Shown one piece after another: positions 24,441-32,779 of a stretch of DNA of 57,673 bases. A program made the translations under genes and the position numbers. The stretch covers positions 1 to 57,673 of the forward strand of contig JANWJQ010000018.1 of the NCBI GenBank assembly GCA_025451875.1. The letters are read 5' to 3'. Source of the DNA: Rhizomicrobium sp. (GTDB lineage Bacteria > Pseudomonadota > Alphaproteobacteria > Micropepsales > Micropepsaceae). The stretch's first letter is position 1. Each line of letters begins with the position of its first letter. The notes under the pieces are model-generated. The model did not search any database. It saw only the letters and a list, made by a program, of their open reading frames with translations, and was not told the origin of the DNA.

Positions 24441-27400
24441 ATGCTCGAGTCGCTTCGCTCCCTGCTGATGCCGAGATGGGCTCGATCCAAAGGTGTTTTG
24501 ACGGCCCTCATATTGGCGGTTGGCTGTCTTATGCTTTCTCAACCCGCGCGCGCCGATTGGTACGACATAGAAGGTGCATCGCCGCCGCCAACAAACTTCG
24601 GCCCAGATTATGACGCAGCAGCCTATGCAAGCTTGATCAATCACTATGGCAATCCGGATTATCTGGTTTCGGCGCATATGAGTTACAACCGCGACGGCCA
24701 GCCGATCGATTACTCAAAATGCGGCAAATATGGCATTTGGACGTACTGTGGAGATTCAACGAACGATTGCCCCTCGGGAACCGTCTATGTCCTCACGGGC
24801 TGCGCATCGGCGATCCCTAGCTATCAAGGAAGCCCAAACTGCAAACCCGGCAGGCCAAATTGCGGTGCGGGCGATCCAATTGACGTCTTGTCCGGAAATG
24901 TTTTTGAATCTGCGACCGATTTCGCAACGACCGGGCAAGACGTTTTGTCCTCGCGGCGCTTCTACAACAGCTATAACACATATATCTCCACACAACCTGC
25001 GGCGGCGTCCCGGTTTGGGTCGGGATGGCGAAGTGAGTACGACACCAATTTGGTGTTTCCTTTCCCTGCGTCGTCGTCATCGTCTTTCAACGCCATAACA
25101 GCCGACGGAAATCCGCTTCATTTCGTACAGTCGGGCAGCAACTGGTATTTGGCGTATTTCTCGTCGGGTGGATGGTCGTCGGCTTCATCGCCACGGACTG
25201 GAGCAGACTATCGCGCATCCACCGATGGCACGTATTGGTATATTACCGATCCCAACGATACCGTGAGCAAATACAGCGTTGTCACCAATGGCGGTGGCCA
25301 GGGAATCGGAACGCTCCAATCCATTACCTACCGGGGCGGATACCAGCAAACGCTGACCTATGATGGAAGCGGACATAACACCGTCGTGTCTGACTCTCTG
25401 GGGCGCAGCATAACGTTTCACTACAATGCGAATGGGCTGGTCGATACGCTTACCGATCCGGACGGAAACGTTACCAGCTACACTTATGAAGAGCGTTCGG
25501 GCAGCAGCCCGGCTCCGGGTGGCGGCGGCATCTATGTTCTTCAGACCGTCACGTACCCAGCGGCGTCCGGAACCCCGACGCTTACCTATATCTACGACGA
25601 TCCAAATCCCATAAATCAAATTGCGCTGACGGGAATCACTGACGAAAACGGCAATCGGTTGGCGACATGGACCTATGACAGCACTTCAGGACGCGCATTA
25701 TCGAGCGAACTCGCGGGCGGTGCCGATCAAACGACAATCTCTTATAACGACACGACCGGAATTCGCACTGTCACCAATGCTCTGTCGAAGCAATTTGTCT
25801 ACAATACGGCTAGCTTCCAAAGCTCGTTGCAATTGAGTTCGGTGGCTGGTCAAGCGAGTGCGCATACCGCCGCTGCGACCACCAGCTATCTGTACGACAC
25901 GAACGGATTTGTTTCGCAGATCACGGATGGAAACGGCAATATCAACAAATATGCGCACAATGCGGTGGGGGAAGAGACAAGCCGAACCGAGGGGTATGGC
26001 ACAGCGGTAGCCCGTACCATTACGACAACCTGGGATACGACTTGGCGCGAACCCGATGAGATTGTTCGACCCAATCTCACCACCGATTTTACCTATGACA
26101 CCAGCGGCAGACTAACCCAGCTCAAAGAAACAGATACAACGACCCAAAGCGTGCCCTATAGCACCAACGGTCAAACGCGCATTTGGGCCTACACCTACTA
26201 CACAAGCGCCGGATTGGTTGGCCTTCTGCATACGGTGGATGGCCCGCTATCGGGCACCGGCGATACCGTCACCTATGGCTACAATAGCTATGGCTTCGTC
26301 AACTCTATCACAGATCAACTTGGCCATGTCACCAATATCACATCCATCAATGGCCGTGGACAGCCGTTAACATCGGTTGATCCGAACAGCGTCACAACCA
26401 ACTATACCTACGATCTGCGCGGGCGCATTCTTACGGTTACGGTCAATCCCGGTGCGTCCCAATCGGAAACCCAATTCACCTATGATGCCGCGGGCAATCT
26501 CACGATCATCACGCTGCCGGACGCCTCTACGCTTACCTATGCCTACGATAACGCACACCGATTGACCTCCGTCACCAACAATCTCGGAGAGAGCATCACC
26601 TACACACTCGACGCATTGGGAAATCGGACGGCGACAGTCGTCAAATCAGCGACCAGCACCATTACCAAGCAGCAGACGGCGACGTTCGATGAACTGGGCC
26701 GTGTCATGGCGAACATCGGCGCAGCATCGCAAACCACCTCCTACACCTACGATCTGGACAACAATCAGGTCACGACCACCGATCCGCGCAGCAAGCTCTA
26801 TGACCATGCTTTCGACGCGCTGAATCGGCTCTATCAGGAAACCGACCCGAATTCCTATCAAACGACCATCGCCTATAATGCCAAGGATGAGGTAACCGGC
26901 GTCACCGATGCCCGTTCGCTGGTAACGTCCTATGTGCGCGACGGCTTTGGCGATGCGATTCAGCAAACCAGCCCCGATACCGGCACAACGGTCTTCTGGT
27001 ACGACGCCAATGGCAATGTGACGAAGCAGGTGGACGCGCGCAGCATTGAAACGGATTTCACTTACGACAATGCGAGCCGCATCCTCACCAAAACCTTTCC
27101 GGCAGCTTCCTCCGAAAACGTCGCTTACACCTATGATTCCACCAGCGGCGGCAATGACGGGATAGGACGACTAACTTCTCTTACCGATCAGAGCGGTTCG
27201 GACGCGCTTGTTTATGACGCGCTAGGCCGCGTCTCTTCCGATACGAGGATCATCGGCAGCAATTCTTACGGTACGTCCTACACCTACGATGCTGCCGGCA
27301 ATATTCTCACCGAGACCTATCCATCCGGGCGCATCGTCACCTATGCGCGCGACGCCTTGGGCCGCATATTCGGGATCACTACCAAGCAGAATTCCGGTTC

Positions 27401-28928
27401 TTCGGCGGTCACGGTCGTATCGAGTGTTGGCTATGAACCCTTCGGTCCGCTTTCCGCGCTCACATTCGGAAATAGTGTTGCGGCTGCGTTCACCTACGAT
27501 CAGGACTATCAACTAACGGATATCTATGCGGCGGCGGGTGCTACGGCGATCCAGAATCTCACCAATGGGTTTGATCCGTCCGGCAACATCACTTCCATAA
27601 CCGATCATCTGGCTTCATCGCGAACACAGACGCTGGGCTACGACAATCTCAACCGCCTCAACTCCGCCAGCGGGCTCTATGGCTCGCAAAGCTATACCTA
27701 TGACGGTGTGGGTAACCGGCTGACGCGGGTGGTGGGTTCGACGACCGATACTTACGCCTATTCTTCCACCGCCAACCAGATCAGCACGGTCACGACCGGC
27801 AGCAATGTCAGGAGCTTCACCTATCTGCCTTCCGGGCAGGTCTCGCAGGATGTGCGCGATCCTTCCGACACCTACACCTTCGCCGCCAATGACAATGGCA
27901 GAAACGCCAGTGCTTCCCTGAATAGCTCGACGGTCGGCAGTTATCTCTACAATGCCTTTGAGCAGCGGGTGCAGAAAGTCGCGGGTGGTGTCACTACCCA
28001 GTTCGTGTTTGATCGCTTCGGCCATCTGTTGGAAGAAGCCAATGCCTCCGGCGTCGTGCAGAAAGAATATATCTGGCTGGACGACCTGCCCGTGGCGATG
28101 GTGGACGACACCGGATCATCGCCGGTTCTCTACTTCATCCACACAGACCAGCTCGGCACGCCGCAGAAGATCACCGATGCTTCCGCCAGCATTGTCTGGG
28201 ACGGCGTGTTCGATCCGTTTGGCAACACTGTCTCACTCGGCGGTTCGCTTTGGGGTACGGCGAAGTGGGGAGGCTTCAATTGGGGCGGCCTCACGAACAA
28301 TCTGCGGTTTCCCGGCCAATACGCAGATGCGGAAACCGAACTCAATCAGAACTGGAACAGGGACTACGATCCAACAATCGGCAGATACATCGAGAGCGAT
28401 CCAGTTGGAGTCGTAGCTGGGCTGAATACATATTCGTACGTTCTAGACAATCCATTCTATGCTGTTGATCCAGGTGGAAAGACAGCACTCACAAACTGGA
28501 ATTATTTTTGGAGTTGGGCATTGGGAACGGGATCACGCCGTCGTAACTACGGGCCGCATGATGTAGAGACGCAAGAGATGCAAGCATCTCAAGCAGCGAG
28601 AGATATGCGCGAAGCCTTTGCCCAAGCTCATTGTCACACCGTCAAGAACATCGGTTACAGCACTCGCCAAGCCTATTTAGACACCAGCTTCTATCCCGAC
28701 ACTGCGGATACAAATTCGACGGCTTGGGAAGTTGGCGGCTTTGCAGGAGCGAGTGTCACAAACAACGGAGACGGCACTGCCACTTTTGACATTCCAAATG
28801 TTTCTGGAACGCATTCATTTTTCTATCACCTAGTGCCTAATACACCTTGGCGATCAGGGCCAATGAGCAACATCTACCAAAACTTCAAGTGGAAAGAGCC
28901 GATAAACGAATGTGGGTGTAGCAAATGA
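24441..28928 (+). CDS. RHS-repeat protein with variable C-terminal tip
   Basis: 1495 residues from ATG 24441, preceded by GAGG; the open frame upstream to 24345 overlaps the S74 gene. Signal peptide (VLTALILAVGCLMLSQPARA), a DUF6531-like start (GDPIDVLSGNVFESATDF), then dozens of YD repeats (SYTYDLDNNQVTTTD, FTYDAAGNLTIITLPD). The RHS core near 1190-1345 has HTDQLGTPQKITD, an odd WGTAKWGGFNWGG insert, RFPGQY, GRYIESDPVG and NPFYAVDPGGK. The last about 150 residues after DPGG are unrelated to the shell and carry FFYHLVPNTPW and IYQNFKWKEP; this is the expected toxin position, but no known toxin is recognised. Stop overlaps the next ATG. Confidence 0.92.
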   Translation: MLESLRSLLMPRWARSKGVLTALILAVGCLMLSQPARADWYDIEGASPPPTNFGPDYDAAAYASLINHYGNPDYLVSAHMSYNRDGQPIDYSKCGKYGIWTYCGDSTNDCPSGTVYVLTGCASAIPSYQGSPNCKPGRPNCGAGDPIDVLSGNVFESATDFATTGQDVLSSRRFYNSYNTYISTQPAAASRFGSGWRSEYDTNLVFPFPASSSSSFNAITADGNPLHFVQSGSNWYLAYFSSGGWSSASSPRTGADYRASTDGTYWYITDPNDTVSKYSVVTNGGGQGIGTLQSITYRGGYQQTLTYDGSGHNTVVSDSLGRSITFHYNANGLVDTLTDPDGNVTSYTYEERSGSSPAPGGGGIYVLQTVTYPAASGTPTLTYIYDDPNPINQIALTGITDENGNRLATWTYDSTSGRALSSELAGGADQTTISYNDTTGIRTVTNALSKQFVYNTASFQSSLQLSSVAGQASAHTAAATTSYLYDTNGFVSQITDGNGNINKYAHNAVGEETSRTEGYGTAVARTITTTWDTTWREPDEIVRPNLTTDFTYDTSGRLTQLKETDTTTQSVPYSTNGQTRIWAYTYYTSAGLVGLLHTVDGPLSGTGDTVTYGYNSYGFVNSITDQLGHVTNITSINGRGQPLTSVDPNSVTTNYTYDLRGRILTVTVNPGASQSETQFTYDAAGNLTIITLPDASTLTYAYDNAHRLTSVTNNLGESITYTLDALGNRTATVVKSATSTITKQQTATFDELGRVMANIGAASQTTSYTYDLDNNQVTTTDPRSKLYDHAFDALNRLYQETDPNSYQTTIAYNAKDEVTGVTDARSLVTSYVRDGFGDAIQQTSPDTGTTVFWYDANGNVTKQVDARSIETDFTYDNASRILTKTFPAASSENVAYTYDSTSGGNDGIGRLTSLTDQSGSDALVYDALGRVSSDTRIIGSNSYGTSYTYDAAGNILTETYPSGRIVTYARDALGRIFGITTKQNSGSSAVTVVSSVGYEPFGPLSALTFGNSVAAAFTYDQDYQLTDIYAAAGATAIQNLTNGFDPSGNITSITDHLASSRTQTLGYDNLNRLNSASGLYGSQSYTYDGVGNRLTRVVGSTTDTYAYSSTANQISTVTTGSNVRSFTYLPSGQVSQDVRDPSDTYTFAANDNGRNASASLNSSTVGSYLYNAFEQRVQKVAGGVTTQFVFDRFGHLLEEANASGVVQKEYIWLDDLPVAMVDDTGSSPVLYFIHTDQLGTPQKITDASASIVWDGVFDPFGNTVSLGGSLWGTAKWGGFNWGGLTNNLRFPGQYADAETELNQNWNRDYDPTIGRYIESDPVGVVAGLNTYSYVLDNPFYAVDPGGKTALTNWNYFWSWALGTGSRRRNYGPHDVETQEMQASQAARDMREAFAQAHCHTVKNIGYSTRQAYLDTSFYPDTADTNSTAWEVGGFAGASVTNNGDGTATFDIPNVSGTHSFFYHLVPNTPWRSGPMSNIYQNFKWKEPINECGCSK

Positions 28929-29347
28929 CTTCTTCGGGCAGATCGTACTTGCGGCTCGGTTTCTTGCCACTGCTTCTCGTTCTAACGAGCTGCAATGCTA
29001 TTGCTAAAAACGATATCTATGGGCTTTATCGCGCTAATTTCATTCGTGGGCACGCCGAATTGCTTATCGAGGCCAACGGGCATCTGACACAAATAATTTA
29101 CGTCTCGGGGCGGAGCACGCCGATTACAGTCAACGGCACTTGGACATATCGCACCGCTTCCTTCCCGAACGATGCACGAATGGCCTTTACCCACTTTATA
29201 GGCAGCAATGAAATATCAAACTTAAATTCAGCAAATGATCTAATGTCGAGGGCGGGAAATTCTGACGAGCCGATAGAGCGGACCCATCTCTTTTTTGGTA
29301 AATTGCGCATCGGATCAGACGAGGGCATTTTCTACCTACATTCATAA
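28925..29347 (+). CDS. Small lipoprotein, candidate immunity protein
   Basis: 140 residues: signal peptide LGFLPLLLVLTSC with lipobox LTSC, then a small beta-rich domain (DIYGLYRANFIRGHAELLIEANG, GTWTYRTASFPND, FGKLRIGSDEGIFYL). It starts within the RHS stop (ATGA overlap at 28925), the usual place for an immunity gene in RHS loci. A periplasmic lipoprotein would protect against a toxin acting in the envelope. The immunity role is inferred from position only; no family recognised. Confidence 0.7.
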   Translation: MTSSGRSYLRLGFLPLLLVLTSCNAIAKNDIYGLYRANFIRGHAELLIEANGHLTQIIYVSGRSTPITVNGTWTYRTASFPNDARMAFTHFIGSNEISNLNSANDLMSRAGNSDEPIERTHLFFGKLRIGSDEGIFYLHS

Positions 29348-29385
29348 TTACCTCGCATGCTTAATTGGCGACAAAATCTCGCAAG

Positions 29386-29637
29386 ATGTGCATTGAATCG
29401 TCATTTGAATCCTGGAACACCGCATGTCGCGGTCATGTCCGGGCGGCGGGCCACAATTTTCCAGTTCTCGATTTTATCCTGTCGGGTGCGCCAGTAAACT
29501 CAAAGACTTATGCAGCATATGAGGCTTGGTGTTCCGCCTTGGGTAAAGGCGGCACCAATATTCTATCTATTAAACAAGCCGCGAATTCTGCGATCATATT
29601 GGGCACGCACATCGTAGAGTCGAATCAAACAGAATAA
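29386..29637 (+). CDS. Small hypothetical ORF, doubtful
   Basis: 83 residues from ATG 29386 (the open frame begins at a TTG at 29365). Helical, with three Cys (C2, C13, C49) and segments ESWNTACRGHVRAAGHNF and TYAAYEAWCSALGKG. No clear Shine-Dalgarno and no recognised family. It fills the gap between the lipoprotein and HTTM genes on the same strand. Could be a small partner, a decayed gene or chance. Confidence 0.3.
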   Translation: MCIESSFESWNTACRGHVRAAGHNFPVLDFILSGAPVNSKTYAAYEAWCSALGKGGTNILSIKQAANSAIILGTHIVESNQTE

Positions 29638-29725
29638 CCGCCGTTCCGATAAGTAATTGCGGAGCGTGACGATTGATGAGAAACCGATGCTGGGTGTAGT
29701 GGAATAGAACAGCGGAGAGAAACAC

Positions 29726-31597
29726 TTGGCGAGGGATGCTTTTCCCGGTCGTGCCTATGGCCGAATAATCGCAAGCCGAGATCGCCTTCTCGCCTTTTGG
29801 TCCCGTTCCGATGCCTATTGGTCCGCCGGACTGAACCGCATTTTCATTTACGCAGCGCTCTGGATCACCCTCGGCTATCACTTGCCGACTTTCGGTTTTC
29901 AGTTCACATCTTCGGCTGGCATCCAAAGCTGGCTCAACACACAATCTCCTGACCTATGGCAGCCGCATGGTTTGGCTATTCTGTTCCTGCACCCGCCATC
30001 AGCTGAAGTCGTCTGGGCCGTGTGCTGGGTAGCTTGGATCAGCACGCTTCTCGCGCTTATGGGATTTCTGGGACGTGTGGCGACAGTAGTGTCCGCGCTG
30101 AGTGTCAGCGCGCTCGTGGCCCTCAGTGTTTCATGGCAGGAATATTGGTCGCACGGGTTCAATATCCTCTGCCTCGTTCCTCTGGCGTTTATGTGGAACG
30201 GTGCGCCTTCGATCTCCGTCGATGAGTTGGTCCGGAAATTCATTCGTCGGAAGGCCGATGAGCCAGAATATTTACTTTGGCCGTCGCTCTTGGGTCAGTC
30301 CGCGATCGTTTTGTTTCTGTTTGCTGCGTTTTACGCCAAGCTCGGATTTCTGCGTGGGACCGTGACCCTCGATTGGGTATTCTCGGACAACCTCCGAAAT
30401 TCCGTCACGATGCCGTATGCACTCCGTGGCTATGGCATGCCATGGTGGATGCAGGAGCTTGTTTCATCGCCGCCTCTCTATGTCGTTTCAGCGGCACTTC
30501 ACATGCTGATGCAAGGGCTTCCAATCCTGGCGATCTTCACGCGCAATCCCAAATGGCGGCTCGCGGAAGGATCGATGTTCTTTCTTGGAACCGCCCTGCT
30601 TTACTTCATTATGACGCTTGGCGTGGCATCTTGGTTCTTGTTGTGTGCGCTATTCGTCGATTGGGACTATTGGATCGCTGCCGTTCTAAAGAGGTCCATG
30701 GTGTCGAGCACGCCGCCTCGATCCATTCGGCTTTGGTCTTCGGCTGCGGCTTACTATTCTACCGGCTTCGTCGCGCTCTTTTGCATCGTTGCTGCGACAA
30801 AATCGAGCTGGTCGAACCGCTTCTATCCGTTCTCGCCAATGGATTTCTATTCTACCGTTGATGACACGGTCACATTCCCGGAGCGAATACATGCCCGCGC
30901 ATTTCTTCACAAGAAATTCGTCTACTTCATCGGCGGGGACGTCACCTATCACAAGACCGGATATCTGAACGATTATCGCGCCGTTCTCGATAGTGGCTGT
31001 TCCTATGTTGCTCCGCAGGCTGACGATCAGTCGAAGATAGCATTCACAAAAACGACCTATAAGACAATCATGCGGGCCAGCGGGACCATTCGCTCTACCA
31101 AGGATCTGAAATATCCCTGGGCGCCGTGGCGCTACTACCCCGCCAGTTCCAAGCCATATACCGAAACCGGAACGACTGCGCTGGCGATATCGTGCAGCGT
31201 GAAAGCCATTCCCGCTTTCCCGGAAGACCCGCTGAAACAGAGGGTGATCTACGAGAACTTGGTCAGTGTTTATTATCCGGCGACGGACAAGGTTCTAATG
31301 GCGACAGCGTCGGTCGATCTCGTCCACGATCAGATGACCGTGCGGACCTATGGCTTCGCGCACTCCACAGTGCAGCTTCTCTATTTGACAGACCCGACGA
31401 TTTCACCGGACGCGGCTACAATCCGGCCATTGCCAGGGTTTTGGCGTTCCAAATCGGTCTTCTCGCCCGTGAAAGTGAGCGCAGATAGCTGGTATACGAT
31501 TGTGCGGGTCCACGATCTGGATTCCGGCCGATATTTCAGTTTCTGGGGGCCGTACCTATATTTGCATCACAACCTATTGGCCTACACCCACCAATGA
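29726..31597 (+). CDS. HTTM-domain membrane protein (gamma-carboxylase/SdpB-like)
   Basis: 623 residues from TTG 29726, with GGAGAG six bases upstream and no in-frame ATG for well over 100 codons. The first about 330 residues contain several hydrophobic helices with the HTTM pattern (FWSRSDAYWSAGLNRIFIYAAL, ILFLHPPSAEVVWAVCWVAWISTLLALMGF, LLGQSAIVLFLFAAFYAKLGF). HTTM is the integral domain of vitamin-K-dependent carboxylase and of SdpB-type toxin-maturation proteins. A further about 270-residue largely soluble C-terminal region follows. Coupled by ATGA overlap to the DCC gene. The substrate is unknown. Confidence 0.8.
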   Translation: MARDAFPGRAYGRIIASRDRLLAFWSRSDAYWSAGLNRIFIYAALWITLGYHLPTFGFQFTSSAGIQSWLNTQSPDLWQPHGLAILFLHPPSAEVVWAVCWVAWISTLLALMGFLGRVATVVSALSVSALVALSVSWQEYWSHGFNILCLVPLAFMWNGAPSISVDELVRKFIRRKADEPEYLLWPSLLGQSAIVLFLFAAFYAKLGFLRGTVTLDWVFSDNLRNSVTMPYALRGYGMPWWMQELVSSPPLYVVSAALHMLMQGLPILAIFTRNPKWRLAEGSMFFLGTALLYFIMTLGVASWFLLCALFVDWDYWIAAVLKRSMVSSTPPRSIRLWSSAAAYYSTGFVALFCIVAATKSSWSNRFYPFSPMDFYSTVDDTVTFPERIHARAFLHKKFVYFIGGDVTYHKTGYLNDYRAVLDSGCSYVAPQADDQSKIAFTKTTYKTIMRASGTIRSTKDLKYPWAPWRYYPASSKPYTETGTTALAISCSVKAIPAFPEDPLKQRVIYENLVSVYYPATDKVLMATASVDLVHDQMTVRTYGFAHSTVQLLYLTDPTISPDAATIRPLPGFWRSKSVFSPVKVSADSWYTIVRVHDLDSGRYFSFWGPYLYLHHNLLAYTHQ

Positions 31598-32019
31598 ACG
31601 GTAGCGACCTTTCAGATTGCATTCACGCTGCGCTTCCTACCAAGGAGCGCGTCATTATCTATGATGGCGATTGCCCATTCTGTAGCAACTATGTGGCCTT
31701 CTACCGCCTGAAACAGACGCTGGGTCCGATCGTTCTTCTGAACGCCAGAGACTATCCGAATCTGGTGCGCGCGTTCGATCAGGAAGGGCTAAACATCGAT
31801 GAAGGAATGGCATTTATCATCGATGGTCGCCTCTATCACGGTCCCGATGCCATGAGCGCGATGGCGGCGATGAGTTCCGAAAGCGGATTGTTCAATCGCA
31901 TCAACGCTACCGTCTTTCGCCACCCTCGGCTTACGCGATTTCTCTACCCAATACTTCGCGCGGGGCGGAATGCCACCCTGAGAATTTTGGGGCGTGCGAA
32001 ACTCTCTGGGCGAGACTAA
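31594..32019 (+). CDS. DCC-family thiol-disulfide oxidoreductase (DUF393)
   Basis: 141 residues with a thioredoxin-like beginning VIIYDGDCPFCSNYVAFY; the CxxC is C27/C30. VLLNARDYPNL, MAFIIDGRLYHGPDAM and a C-terminal RFLYPILRAGRN match the DCC1-like (DUF393) family. Its ATG overlaps the HTTM stop by four bases. HTTM and DCC proteins frequently occur side by side, so the pair presumably acts together on a membrane or exported substrate. Converges with pgl with a four-base overlap, marking the return to core genes. Confidence 0.88.
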   Translation: MNGSDLSDCIHAALPTKERVIIYDGDCPFCSNYVAFYRLKQTLGPIVLLNARDYPNLVRAFDQEGLNIDEGMAFIIDGRLYHGPDAMSAMAAMSSESGLFNRINATVFRHPRLTRFLYPILRAGRNATLRILGRAKLSGRD

Positions 32020-32720
32020 GGCGCCCAGAACACCTCGACCGGCACGTTGGCCTGCGCCAGCACGGTGCGCACGGGCATCTCCAGCGGGTCGCTGCCCTGT
32101 TCCGCATCCCGGTAAGTTTTCATCTTCCCGTCGCCCTTGATGAGGACGACGATCCATTTGGAATCCAGGATTGCGCGCAAGGTCAGTGTCATCCGATCGC
32201 CTGTCGCCGCCGCGTTTTGCGCGTGGACGGCATGCACCAGCGCTGCCGCGTTCGTGTCGAGCGCTGCCTTCAATTCCGGCGCGTGGGGGTAGAGCGAAGC
32301 GGTGTGCCCATCATCGCCCATACCCAGAATCGTCACATCGAAGGGATGCGGCATTGCGGTGATGGCTGCGCCGACGGTGGCTTGCGCATCTTCAGGCTTC
32401 GCATCCTTGGTCTTCATCGGCACGAAATGCGCGGCGGCCGCTTTGCCGCGCAGCAGGCGCGTGCGCACCAGATTCTCATTGCTGCCGTCTTCGGATGGCG
32501 CGATCCAGCGTTCGTCCGACAGCGTGATCCAGACTTTGTCCCAGGGCGCATCGCGTTCGCAGAGGACATCGAATAGCGCACCGGGTGTGGTGCCGCCGGA
32601 GACAACAAAACTTGCGCGTCCACGATCGCGCACCGCCGCACTCAATCTGCGGACGATCTCGTCCGCCAGATTGGCAATCATGCCGTCGGCATCGGGAAAT
32701 TCGCGCAGCCGGTCATGCAT
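32016..32720 (-). CDS. pgl: 6-phosphogluconolactonase
   Basis: 234 residues, cytoplasmic. Hydrolyses 6-phosphogluconolactone in the pentose phosphate/Entner-Doudoroff routes. Family signatures: FVVSGGTTPGALFDVL at about 38-53, WITLSDERWIAPSEDGSNENLVRTRLL at about 64-90, and ILGMGDDGHTASLYPHAPEL at about 130-149. zwf and edd are not adjacent. It lies 59 bases after the M13 peptidase gene on the same strand and may be cotranscribed. Confidence 0.95.
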   Translation of the reverse strand: MHDRLREFPDADGMIANLADEIVRRLSAAVRDRGRASFVVSGGTTPGALFDVLCERDAPWDKVWITLSDERWIAPSEDGSNENLVRTRLLRGKAAAAHFVPMKTKDAKPEDAQATVGAAITAMPHPFDVTILGMGDDGHTASLYPHAPELKAALDTNAAALVHAVHAQNAAATGDRMTLTLRAILDSKWIVVLIKGDGKMKTYRDAEQGSDPLEMPVRTVLAQANVPVEVFWAP

Positions 32721-32779
32721 CCGTTCGGTCCTCGCAGGTCACTCGCGACACCCAACGCGTGCAGCCCCGCAAAGCTCCG

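Noticed and set aside
24441..28470. Tandem direct repeats in the RHS gene as a CRISPR or satellite array
   Set aside because: The periodicity is at protein level (YD repeats) with diverged DNA and no constant repeat/spacer pattern; no CRISPR array was seen anywhere in the window.
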